DNA of 64,000 bases, from positions 4,210,204-4,274,203 of the forward strand of contig JAJHZJ010000220.1 in NCBI GenBank assembly GCA_023548195.1, read 5' to 3'. Shown piece by piece: positions 35,633 through 46,869 of the stretch. The translations under genes and the position numbers were made by a program. Position 1 is the first letter of the stretch. Each line of letters begins with the position of its first letter. This stretch comes from Bettongia penicillata ogilbyi. Lineage: Eukaryota > Chordata > Mammalia > Diprotodontia > Potoroidae. Below the pieces are notes generated by a model that ran no database searches, was not told the origin of the DNA, and was given only the letters and a program-made list of their open reading frames with translations.

Positions 35633-36494
35633 GACAGAGAGCACAGAGTGAATTGAATAGGATGGGATCATATCTTTTAAAAATGAAGGTAAATGTGTAA
35701 GTGAAATATATTGGGAGGAGAGAGGGTGAAATGGAATGGGGCAAATTATCTCCCATAGAAGAAGCAAGCAGGAGACTTTTTAGTAGAGGGAAAAAGAGGA
35801 GAGCTGAGGAAAAAAACATGAAGTTTACTCTCATTACATTCGACTAAAGGAAGGAATGAAATGCACACTCTTTTTGGCATGAAAACCTATCTTGCAATAC
35901 AGGAAAGTGGGGTAGAAGGAGATAAGCAGGTTTGGGGGGATGATGGAAGGGAGGACCATGGGAGTAGGGAATAATTTGAAGTCAACACTCAGGGAGGGAC
36001 AGCAGCAAAGGAGAGAGTGGAAACAATGGTGTTGCAGGATAGGTTGGAGGGAAATACAGTTAGTCTTACACAACACAACTATTATCAAAGTCATTTGCAA
36101 AACTACACAGATAGGGCCTTTATTGAATTGCCTGCCTTCCCAAAGGGAATGGGTGAGGAGGGAGGGAAGGGGAGAATTTGGAACACAAAGTTTTAGGAAC
36201 AAATGTTGAGTATTGTTCTTGCTACTAGGAAATAAGAAATACAGGTAATGGGGAATAGAAAGCTATCTGGCCCTACAGGACAAAAGAGAAGATGGGGACA
36301 AGGGAAGGGAGGGATGATAGAAGAAAGTGGTGATAGGGGAAATTAGAATCCTTTTCATATTGGGGTGGGGGAAGGGGACAAACGGGGAGAAAATTTGGAA
36401 CCCAAAATTTTGTGAAAATGAATGTAAAAAGTTAAATAAACAAATTTTATTAGAAAAAAATATGATTCAAATGTACTTATATCCCCCCCAAAAA

Positions 36495-37600
36495 AAGATA
36501 AGTTAAAGAAAAAACTTTTGTACAAACAAAATAATGCAAGTCAATTCGAAGGATAGTAGAAAATTGAGAAAAAATCTTTAAGCAAGTATCTCCGATAAAG
36601 TCCTCATTTCTCAAATATATAGAGAAGTAGGTCAAATTTAAAAGAATACGAGTAATTATAGAACTGATAAATGGTCAAAGCATATGGACAGGCACTTTTT
36701 AGGTGAAGAAATCAAAACTACCTATAGGCATATGAAGAAATGCTCTAAATCTTTGAATAGAAAATGGAAACTAAAACATCTCTGAAGTATCATCCCAGAT
36801 GGTTTAATATGACAGAAAAGGAAAATGATAAATGTTGGAGACAATGTGAGTAAATCAGGAAAGTAATATACTCTTTAAGGATTTATAATCTGGAAGGTAA
36901 TTTAAAACTAAGCCCACAGGGTAACCAAATAGGGATCCAGCATTGTCACTACCACTTCTAAGTTTTTATTCCAAAAAGATCATAAAAAAGGGAAAAGAAC
37001 CTACATGTCCAAAAATACTTATTGAAGTCCTTTCTGTGGTAGCAAAATACTGGAAATTGAGGATATGTCCATCAATTGTGGAATGTCTGAACAAGCTGTA
37101 TTATATGAATATAGTTGCATGATATTGTGTAATAAGAAATGATGAACAGGAATATTTCAGAAGAAACCCGGAAAAATTTGTATGAACTGATGCAAATTGA
37201 AATGAACAGAACTAGGGAAATATTGTACACAACATCAGTAAAATTGTGATGATCAGTTATGAATGACTCAGCTCTCCCCAAAAACACAATGATCTAAGGC
37301 AAGTACAAAGAATTTGTGAAGTAAAACACTATCTTCATTCACATAAAGAACTGATGGACTCAATGCAACTTGAAGTTTATATGTATATGTATGTGTGTAT
37401 ATCTATATATACATATATACTAAATTTATTTTTTCATTTTTTCCTTTTTATCTGTTTCTTCTATCACAATAGTGACTAATATTATTATATTAAAATAATT
37501 AACATGATAGTACATTTATAAATTATAACAAACTGCCTATCATTTTGAGAAGAAGGAAGGGGGAGAGAGAGAGGAAGAAGTTTTAGGAACTGAATGCATA
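36495..37600 (+). mobile_element. L1 LINE, right part (3' end)
   Basis: Continuation of the L1 broken at 33,655. It begins with the right target-site duplication and carries the post-ORF2 noncoding region ('tggaaggtaatttaaaac', 'catcaattgtggaatgtctg', 'tgtgtaataagaaatgatga') to a purine-rich end near 37,560. It aligns in order with 10,800-11,740. A CATA/TA repeat sits at about 37,380-37,425. Confidence 0.82.
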
Positions 37601-37611
37601 TAAACATACAG

Positions 37612-37662
<51 letters not shown>

Positions 37663-37860
37663 CATGCACACACTTACCATAAATGTATATATATATATGT
37701 GTGTGTGTATATATATATATATGAACACATGTATATACACATATACATACACATAGAAGCCTATATATGCATGTATATGTATATACATACATATACATAT
37801 ATGTATCTATATGTATGTGAATATATATGTGTGTATAAATATATATAATTCCAAACTAAT
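37601..37860. repeat. Long (TA)n / TACATA microsatellite
   Basis: About 250 bp of TA, TG and CATA units with many self-complementary stretches, so it could extrude cruciforms or stall polymerases. Frames on both strands are artefacts. Confidence 0.95.
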
Positions 37861-38299
37861 CCATAGCATATTTTATAGGGTTACTTTCCCAAAGGAGTCC
37901 TTTGGTCCTCTTCTTGTCAATTTTCAGTCTCTGAGAACATTCATCTTTTCCCTTCAGTAGTTTATGTACAAGGCATCACTAGCAATCACCTTCAGATAGT
38001 TCATAGCTATAATTTAGTTCATATTCCAAGATCTCATCATATGCCAGAGAAAATGCTTTTGTAGAAGAAAAGTAACAAATCATAGATTTAAAAGAGCTTC
38101 CAAATAACTTAGTTATTGAAACTCTTATTCATTTCTTAAAAGAATCTAGCTAGCTATAAAATATTATATACATACATATATATGTGTGTGTATATATATA
38201 TGTGTGTGTGTATACACATAAAACCTTTTCTGGACGCAAATTTCTGTATCATTCAAGCTTAACTTTTGCAAACATTTGTATTGATAATGCATTTTTGCT
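37861..38299. repeat. Unique sequence with TA/TG microsatellite
   Basis: Mostly unassigned. An alternating purine-pyrimidine repeat (TA, TG) lies at about 38,163-38,219, with Z-DNA potential. Confidence 0.6.
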
Positions 38300-38816
38300 T
38301 ATTGTTAATATATTTTGCTTCTTAATGAGATCTTCCCTACCCATTAATGAACCTGAGATAATTTGAAGGAAGGACTACACCTTTTGTTAGCGGGGCAGTG
38401 GTTCTCAAAGGCTGTGATGCCCTCTGGCTCTAAAAAATGTTTAAGTACCCTGAAATAAGACTTTACTTTGGGACTTACTGACTGGAAGTGTTTTGTTTGG
38501 CCAGATGATACTCTGGGAAGCTCCTGGCAGACCCCCAGTTTTGAAAACCCAGATATTGATGCTTCCCTCTTTGGGAACTATGCATGTATTGCTTAATTTC
38601 AGATAGTTTGGAAGCTTCATTTGTTGATTTAGATTTTTCTGTATTTTCTCTAAAGTTAAGGGTGCAAACTTTTTTCCCTGAACTAAATAAATAATATATG
38701 TGCTTGATTAAATGAGATTATTAACCCTTCAAAAGATGACTTTCCTTTCAGAAAAGCATATCGAAGAACATGCAATAGGCTCCCCTGTTTACATCAGGGT
38801 GTTTACTGTTGCAACA
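38300..38816 (+). mobile_element. LTR-like interspersed repeat, copy B
   Basis: Second copy of the repeat at 15,270. It carries the longer right end: 'ctttactttgggacttactg' then 'actggaagtgttttgtttgg', AATAAA at 38,686-38,691, 'gtgcttgattaaa' and an end 'gtttactgttgcaaca'. Copy C ends 'gtttattattaca', so the CA-ended terminus is shared. No coding. The left boundary is uncertain. Confidence 0.6.
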
Positions 38817-41009
38817 TGTTACATAGATCTCATATTCAACATTCTCATAGATATAAACCATCAAAATTAGAAAATAAATTACTTTTCAATTTACCATAGA
38901 GTGCAGATAGTTTGACTGGGATCATCCAGAGGAAAAAAAAAAAGTGATCATGAGCATTTGAAAGAACATTGGGAATATCTACTAAATTTTAAGTTAATTC
39001 TGCCAGAAAATACTGTCTTCAAAAAGAAAAAGAATGAATTTTTCATAATTTTTTATTAATCCACTTAAAACCCTACAGTTTTAGTTTGTTAAAATACTTT
39101 TGTTATGGATCTTGCTCATCATTTAAGTCAAAATGAAACCAAGAGATACTAACTCCTGAGTACCCCAAAACCCTCCCCCCCGTGATTTGAAGAAACATTT
39201 TGCATGTGCAAGAAATGACCTTTTAAAAAATGTATTACTGCTTATAGCTACCTGTAATGGGGAAAAAATTGTTTAAAAAAAAGTTAAACAGAGTAGCCTT
39301 TAGGCACTACAAAAAGGAAAAAATACTCAAATTCATTTAATAAAAGCCAAAAGAGTTTCAAAACACAACATTATTAAAAAAAAGCATAGCCCTTTACTAT
39401 TTACTTTTCTACCTAGATTATTTTAATATTAATACATGCACATTCAAAACTTGTGGTACATGAGTTGCTGTGTTTCTTTAGAGAGGAGCACATTCACAAT
39501 TTCCTAACCATTCTGGTCTTTATTCTGATTGTCAAGGGCATAGAAACAGTATCAAAGGATGATGCAATAAACACCATAATGCTGGTTTATCAACTTCTAT
39601 GTAACAAGAATCCATGCTTTGAAACTCAATATTGGGAAGCTGAAGCCCTGATTTGTCTGGATTGATTAAGTGATTCTTACCTTTTCTTTGTTCTGCCTTT
39701 ACAGTTTTGGTTTCTATGGTGATAAAATACTTCCCCATGACTGCATTTGTTCCAATCTAAAAACATATTACAGAAAAAGAGAAATGTCACAGCATAAACA
39801 TTCCTGTAGCTTTCTTTGCCAGGCTGTCTTATGCCCACTATAGTAATATTTGCAGCTACTTCTTTCAAAGTAAATGAAAATGTACTTATATTCATCCACG
39901 TATCTCCAAAATATCTTGTGTGAATAACCGATACAACCTCAATAGGCAGGCAAAGTTATAAAATATTAATATATAAGCACCAATAAATTATAAGGCTTCA
40001 TACCTTTCAATTGCTCTATACAATATATGAATTGCAACCTATCTTTCAACCAAACTATATTGTTGTAAGATGTTGTTCTTGTTAAAAATTAAGATTTGCA
40101 CTTTCCTAACTACAAGCAACAATTTTAGGCATGCAGTGAAACCTGTGATAGATTAAAAAAAATGCTCTCTTTCTGTTCTTAAATGGTAAAATCCCAATGG
40201 ACATTATTTTATCAAAAGATATTTTTTCTTACTCCTTCAATGACAACATTAACTCCTTGTCTAGTCAAGTTCTATGGTGAATATCTTGTATAACTTTTGT
40301 GTCAGAGGTTCTATTCTCTAGTTGCCTAGATAAAATTTTTGTTTTTTTCAGTTTTCTAGTTCATTACTTTCGTTAAGGTTGAGCCTGAGAATGTTAGAAA
40401 CTGGCACTATCTAAAAAGTAGGTAATAGATACAAAAATGACTTCTGAATCTCCAGAGAGATAAAATTCTTTCCTTCCAGGTTCCCAGTTTTCTTTGTTAT
40501 CAGGTCTACTCCTAAAATCTTATGCTTAAACCTTCTAATGGGACCCTAGAAAGTAGAAAAGCTAGATTTTGTTCTTCTCTGCATTACTCCTACCTCTCAG
40601 TAGTTCCGAACTGGTGATCATCCCTTTTTCAATACCTTGTCTAGTGCTGAGCAGAGAAAAAACAAACAAACAAACAAACAAAAAACTTATTCAGTATAAT
40701 TATCCACATTTACTGTGACCAAATCGATGTCACTTTCATAGTTCCACCACCTACATACCTAAATTCTTTTACTGGATTCAGTCTTTTTTTTTTTTTTATA
40801 TTAACCACAGATGGCAAGATATTCTGCAGGATACCAGGTCTCAAACAACTGCCTCGTGCAGAAGATATTAATCACAAAAATTCCAAGTAAAAAGCAAGTG
40901 TACAGGCCGAGATAGAATGAATGCTCTCTTAATTATTTTAAATCTTTTTTTAGTTACTAGTTTTCACATTTCCTTACTTCTTTACTTTAAAAGATACTTC
41001 ATAAATGCT
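38817..41009. other. Unique sequence with one candidate exon
   Basis: AT-rich DNA with few recognisable repeats: an AAAC run at about 40,663-40,684 and a poly-T at 40,785-40,798. It is the largest block with so few mobile elements, and it contains the exon-like segment at 39,681-39,756. Confidence 0.5.
39681..39756 (-). other. Candidate exon, product unknown
   Basis: On the minus strand a 76-bp segment is bounded by a good acceptor (ctctttttctgtaatatgttttt followed by ag) and a near-ideal donor (aag followed by gtaaga). Read from its first base it is open for 25 codons (starts I-G-T-N-A-V-M-G-K-Y-F-I-T-I-E, then T-K-T-V-K-A-E-Q-R-K). The third frame is also open and the second has a stop. 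I recognise no family. It could be an exon of a gene with very long introns on the minus strand, or chance. No partner exon was found in the window. Confidence 0.3.
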
Positions 41010-43705
41010 CTCTGCCACCCAGGTTTAGGGTGTGCTCAGGAAAGGATAGTCGCTCTGGTGTGAGGACTGCCAAGTGCTTACAGGGCTGCTGTCTAACACT
41101 GGTCTACCTGATCCACCTAATTCTCATCTCTGGCTCCAAGAACCTATAGCATGCCTAAGATCCAGAGCCCTGTAAACCATTTTGGCAGACAGGCTAAACC
41201 AGTTTGAGGATAACTGGGGGTGCTCAAATCTATTGATGAGTTGGGGGGTGTCTACCCCAAGAATGTGAAGACTTCCTCCAGTAGAATAGGTAGATGAGAA
41301 CAATTTGTTCCAATGGCCATAAAGGTGACTAAAACATACACTAGGATCCACTTAGAGTTTGGTGCTGGATGCATGTTTTCTGCCATGGGTGCAGTGAAGG
41401 GGAGCACCATAAAGTTGGCACTGATTTTACAATAAAAACTAATTTAGTCAATGTCTACCTATAGAAGTGAATTACAAGCTCACGACAATGTGATGGCCAC
41501 TTGCAGGAAAGTGCTACACGACCCATGGCAATGCCTATGCTTCCACATTGATGAACCATAATGAAATCAAAGAAAAATTTTATTTATGAAGACCTGGTAA
41601 ATCTCATTATCAATGTGCCAAAAGAGGACAAACTTATAATATGAGAGTAAGCTCAGATTACCCGACCTGGCAGTGAATTCTTGGGAGGAATGGACTTGGA
41701 AACAGCAACAGCAATAGTCACTTAGTACTGAAGACTTCTGCATCTCATAAACTTCTCATCACTAACACTGTCTTCCATTTACCTAAACCCAATGACTTTG
41801 TAAATGTGCTTTCACAGAAAAATTGGCATTTAATAGACTATATCATTGTACAGTGAAAAGAACAGACAGTACATGAGAGTGACAGTATATGAAAGTGACA
41901 GTGTGGTGCAGAGTGCTGGACTGCTCACAAACTTACCGTCTCCGAGATAAATATTCTCATTCAAGAAAAGCAGCAGCCCCACGGCAAGGCAGCTTCCAGA
42001 AGACTTAGTGTCAACAGATTAGAATATTTCTCTGAGCAGAAACAGTTTGTTGATGCATCGTTGAAAAGCTGAGTCAACATACACTTAGCAATACTGGAGT
42101 AACAAAGCAGTGGCCATTTTACAAAAATTTGCAGTATAGCATTGCAAACGCTCATCTGGGTCAGAACACTTGGAAATATCAAGACTGGTTTGAAGAAAAT
42201 GATGGGGAAAAGAAGAAGATGCTAAATGAATAACAAGAACTCCACAGAGTTTACCACCAGGATAGTACATGTATCTCAAAGAAGACATCAATAAACTCTA
42301 TCAAAAGAAAAGTATAAGTGAAGCTTGTAGAAATGCATGATTCTTAGCATAGTAAGATGGCAGATGAAATTTGATTTTATGCTGGTAGCAATAATCCTAA
42401 ACACTTTTAATATATTCTGGAAGCTATTTATGGGCCAAAGACACATGGAGCATCTAAACTCTTCTGTGTTGATGGAGTCACATTGATTAGTGTTAAGGAT
42501 AACATCCTGGAGAAATGGACTGAACACTTCCATAGTGTTTTCAACACATCATTATCAATAAATGTTGAAGCCATCGACCCTTTTCCTCAGGGTGAAAGTC
42601 AATTTCTATTTAGTCAACTATCTGACTGAAAAAGAGATTTTGAATGCCATTAGACACTTCTCCCATGAAATAGCAACTAGTGTTGATTTTATCCCAGGTG
42701 TAATTTACAAGGTTGGGAGGTGCATTACACACACAAAAGCTCAATAAATTTTCCATGTAATATGGAAAAAAAGAGATTATCTTTTTTTCAGGAGTTCGGG
42801 CATGCATCCATTATCTATCTCTACAGCAAAAGAAATAGATTGTCCTGCAATAATCTTCGGTCTTTGTTGGCATGATTTTTGCCAGAAACCTCTTTAATAA
42901 GCTGAATTATTCATCTGGAAGATGATAATCTACCTGAGAACCCACATGATTTGTGAAAGAGTCAAGGAGTGGTCAATATAGGATTTGCTAATTGATAACT
43001 CCAGGAGAAATGTCAGGAGAAGAACAGAGGTCTGTACACAATGTTGATTTCTCTCATCAAGGTCTCTGATACAGTGAGTTGTGAAGGATTATGGAAAATT
43101 ATGTCAAAATGCTCTTGCCCAGAGAAGATCATCAGTATTGTACATCATTTTCAAGATGACATGCATACCTAGGTTCTGGACAGTGAAGAATGCTCTTGCA
43201 CTTTCCCAGTTGTGTACTCAATCTCAAGCTTTCTAGCATAGGTTTTTAGCAATGTTGTCAGACACTAACTGAGAATGAACATGGCATCAATGTCTGCTAC
43301 CACAATGATGATGAATTATTTAAACTGGAACGGCTACAAGACAAGCTTGAAGAGAGGGAGAGTTGATGTATGATTTTTTTATTTGCAGCTTATTGTGCAC
43401 TCAACGCAGTGTCTGAAGTTGAGATACAATAAAATATGAATTAACTCTCTGATGCTTCTACTAATTTTGGCCTAACAATCAACACCACGAAAACAAAGAT
43501 GCTCCCCAGTCAGCATCACACCATCTATATGTGGAAGCAATTGTTACAGGAAATGGAGATATTTTGAATTCTGTAGATACGTTCACATACCTTGGTAGTG
43601 TACTTTCGTGGGACATACACGTTAATAATGAGGGGGTGTTCATCACTTAGAGAGTAGATGAACACGTTGTGGCATGTGATTTTAAAGGAATATTAACATG
43701 GTATA
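41010..43705 (+). mobile_element. RTE-type LINE, decayed
   Basis: A non-LTR retrotransposon of the RTE class (BovB relative). The endonuclease end reads N-W-H-L-I-D-Y-I-I-V near 41,823-41,852, followed by G-A-E-C-W-T in the next block near 41,910. RT-palm and thumb remnants follow. Near 43,470-43,600 a T-K-T-K-M-L segment and T-Y-L-G-S-V-L-S are visible (the latter at about 43,588-43,611). Frameshifts separate all of these. RTE elements encode one endonuclease-RT protein and typically mobilise SINEs with a matching 3' end. The 5' boundary is approximate. Confidence 0.8.
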
Positions 43706-43724
43706 AGAAAAGATCAGCAGACTG

Positions 43725-44172
43725 ATTCCAGAAAAAAAGAACCAAAAACTGGACTTATATGAACTGGTGTAATCAAGTGAGCAGAATCAGGAGAATATTG
43801 TATAGAGTAATAGCAATACTGTATGATGATCAACTGTGAATGACTTAGTTATCTGCATCAGTGCAATCATCTGAGACAATTCCAAAGGACTCCTCATGAA
43901 AAATGCTATCTACCTGAAGAGAAAGGGCAGATGGCACCTGAAAGTAGAGAGAAGCATACTATTTTTGTTTTGGCATTTTTTATCCCCCCCTTGGTCTGAT
44001 TGTTTTTTCACAACTTGACTGATAATGGTGATATATTTTTCATCATTGAACATGAATAGCCTATGTTTGCTTACTACATCAGTGAGAGGAGAATTAGAAA
44101 GGGAAGAAAAATTGGAACTCAAAAGTATTTTTTAAGAATAAATGTTATAAATTATATTTATTTGTAGCTACA
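43725..44172 (+). mobile_element. L1 3' end fragment
   Basis: Noncoding L1 tail: 'atgaactggtgtaatcaagt', 'gatcaactgtgaatgactta', 'caattccaaaggactcctca', 'aaaattggaactcaaaagta'. It aligns with 12,470-12,850 and abuts the RTE copy on its left. Confidence 0.75.
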
Positions 44173-44402
44173 AAAGAAGTTGAGTAGGTTTGATTTTTTT
44201 TTCATAATTCCTTATCCCATGGGCTATTAGCAAGAGATCATAAGAACATAGATTTAGGTATTTATTGATCTGCTAATTCAACTAAAACTAAAATCCAGAT
44301 CGTTTATCAAATTTGACCAAAATCATCTAATATCTCCTACATAAAATTAGATTTGTCTAGTTTGTCTGATTCTATGTGTAAAAAGTTTTTGCCACATTTT
44401 TT

Positions 44403-44656
44403 GTTGTTGCTGTTCAGATACTTTTCAGTTGTATCCAATTCTTTGTGATTCTATTTGAGATTTTCTTGGCTAGGATTCTGGGGTAGTTTTCCATTTCTTT
44501 CATTTGCCAGATGAAGAAATTGAATTAAAAGGGGTTAAGTGACTTAACCAGGGTTGCACAGCTAGTAAGTATTTGAGGCTGGATTTGAACTCACAATATT
44601 TTTCTTTGTGACTCCAGGGCCAAGATTATATATACTTTACCAGTCTGTGGCTCTTT
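44403..44656 (-). mobile_element. tRNA-headed SINE, minus strand
   Basis: Plus-strand text runs from the LINE-like 3' end ('gttgctgttcagatactttt', 'cagttgtatccaattctttg') through 'aagtgacttaaccagggttg' and 'gctggatttgaactcac' to a degraded head near 44,640. It lies against the right-hand end of the CR1 fossil. Confidence 0.8.
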
Positions 44657-45650
44657 TTGTATTATTCCTACAATCTTTTCTTTCTTTGATTCTTTTTTCT
44701 TCCTAACATAGGTCAAGAACTCTTTTGTTGTTTCCATTGTTGTTGCTGTCTCTTTAAGATTCATTTCCAATCTTGTCTCATATTGGGTTTTAGAGCTCTT
44801 GACACTAATCTTAGGGAATGGTAATGATATTTGTATTCATTCTCCATTATTTTTCCTTGATTCCATCATTTTACATTTCTCTTTGCCTCCATCATCTATG
44901 TTCATTTGTATGTCTTAAAAATCTAAATTCATTTGTGAGTTACTCATGTAGTCACATCATCCTATTGATATGACTGAAAGTAAAACTTCTGCCCTGATGT
45001 TACTAGGAAAAATCTCTGACATAGGATCTTTGATCTCCTTGGGTTCTCACCTGGAATCATTTACCATTTATTTATCTTATAGGTCCCCCCTGTGCAGGTG
45101 TCACCATATCAGTTCTTGATTTCTAGCATTCAGAGACTGTAAATCATAAGTCAGGAGTTTAAGCAGTCAATCAGTGTCAATATTCTAGGCTGAGATTTAT
45201 AGGTGTGAACTATGACACCTGCCTACTAAGGATTCAATTCTTAGAGAGTTACCCATTTCTTTTCTGGGAAGGTCTTTAGAATATTAGACTCTTGTATCCC
45301 AACAATCCTATTTCTCAATCTTCAGAAATTGTTTTCTCCTAAAATAGATCATACTCATTAGACCATCTTTGCCTTTGCTTTCCTCTCCCACAAACCCTAT
45401 TCTGGAATGATTAGTTACTCAGGAATAATCATGTTTGCTTTAGCAGTCAGTTTTTCATTTTTAGTCAAAACTAGGTTCCAAATTGTACTTTCTTTTTTTA
45501 CTTCTGCCTCTTTAAGGACAAAATTATCATTAAGGCAATTACACATTTCTCAGCTTCTCTGTTTTTGGCACAGAGCTATAGCAGATGTCCGGATAGTTGA
45601 ACTGTCCCATAACTACTATATCACATATCTGTGCCAAGTTTGTATTTTAC
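44657..45650 (-). mobile_element. CR1/L3-type LINE, endonuclease region
   Basis: On the minus strand, near 45,580-45,630, this translates D-I-V-V-M-G-Q-F-N-Y-P-D-I, matching the CR1 endonuclease signature in which G-D-F-N-Y-P-D-I is usual; the Asp is now Gln. Downstream in the same orientation, L-N-D-N-F-V-L and, near 44,690-44,740, K-E-F-L-T-Y-V-R-K-K-K fit the following CR1 ORF. This is an ancient fossil with no function. It complements the CR1 3' end at 16,900-17,320. Confidence 0.7.
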
Positions 45651-45913
45651 TCTCGAATTTATGAAACACGAATTTCTTGAATAAACGAATGAAAAAAATA
45701 TTATTCACACAATAATTCACAAGAATTGTGAATAAAAAGTAGAAAAGTTAGATAGTCATTATCTTCAGTTAATTCATGTTCTAATTTGAGAGACATTGCA
45801 TACAAAAAATTTCGGCTATAAAAGAGATGGAAAAGTTCCATACCTTTAAGGGCACAAGAGCAAAGTAAATGCAATTTCACTCCCAAGTATTCCTTCTGTT
45901 CATGTCATAGTTT

Positions 45914-45938
45914 ATACACACACACACACACACACATA

Positions 45939-45975
<37 letters not shown>
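45914..45975. repeat. (CA)n(TG)n(TA)n microsatellite
   Basis: CA units switch to TG units around a central ATAT and then to TA, making a long self-complementary stretch that can form a hairpin. Confidence 0.95.
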
Positions 45976-46374
45976 GATATGCACACATACAAACATACCT
46001 ATTTAACGATATGACATATTTTGCTTGCTTGTTTTTCCACTCTAGAATGATGGTAAACTAAATTTCTGAATTCCTCAAGGGTATATATTATTAATACATT
46101 TTTCTCTTTTACCACTTATCTGTCCTCCCCAGTTTCTTTTTGATAACATATACTACCTCAGTACCATTATTAAACACTATTGATCCTCCTAAGTAGCTGT
46201 TTTCTTCCAATATATGTATTTGTTTTTTGTATTCTTTACCTTCAGTTTTGATTGGGAATGTTGAGTTGCTTAATAAGACTTTCTGAGTTTCCCTGGTGTT
46301 TACTAGGGAAATTCTCTTATAAATTCTCTTATAAATAATCATAAGTTTTTCTCAGAAATGTGTCCTAGGAAGAA

Positions 46375-46381
<7 letters not shown>

Positions 46382-46440
<59 letters not shown>
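46382..46440. repeat. Pure (TA)n microsatellite
   Basis: About 59 bp of uninterrupted TA, the purest dinucleotide tract here, and a likely length polymorphism. Confidence 0.98.
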
Positions 46441-46443
<3 letters not shown>

Positions 46444-46534
46444 ATTACAAAGTACTGCACTGATATCTGATATCTTAAACCTGGGAGTTACTGATTACCA
46501 TTACTTATTATGTCTTTCTCTAGCCAGTAACGTG

Positions 46535-46680
46535 AATGAAACCAATGCTCTTATTTTACAAATGAAAAAAATGAATCACACTTAGGTTAAGTAATTTGTC
46601 CAGAGTCATAGCCTCAGTCAATGAATGAGAAAGGATTTAAAATTTAGGTCCTCTTTACTCCTAGTGCTTTATCTGTTTTT
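46535..46680 (+). mobile_element. MIR-family SINE
   Basis: MIR core remnants 'acaaatgaaaaaaatgaatc', 'taagtaatttgtccagagtc', 'aatttaggtcctctttactc'. Confidence 0.6.
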
Positions 46681-46869
46681 GTTCATTATGAAGCATTCTT
46701 ATCCCTTAGCTTCAAGGACATTGTACTTATTTGACTAGCCCTACCCTCACTATTTGAGTCTTCTTTTTGAATCTCATTTAGGAGAATAACATCCATTTCA
46801 CCCTCCCCTCTATTTAAATGTGATTGTCCACAAGGCTGTGGAATAAAAATAAGGTCTCCTCTCATACCT

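Larger units (their letters stand above)
33656..36494 (+). mobile_element. ORF1-only L1 (HAL1-like), complete
   Basis: A 2.84-kb L1-derived element with both ends defined. The 5' end is 'agggggaagagccaagatgg', the standard L1 start. A 5' UTR of about 680 bp is followed by a decayed ORF1 (34,334-35,440) and then about 1,050 bp of noncoding 3' sequence with no ORF2. The 3' region joins inter-ORF-like sequence to L1 3'-UTR sequence at about 36,056 and ends in oligo-A. HAL1 elements of this structure are known in mammals and depend on ORF2 protein from L1. It is inserted in an older L1. Frameshifts and stops mean this copy no longer codes. Confidence 0.88.
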
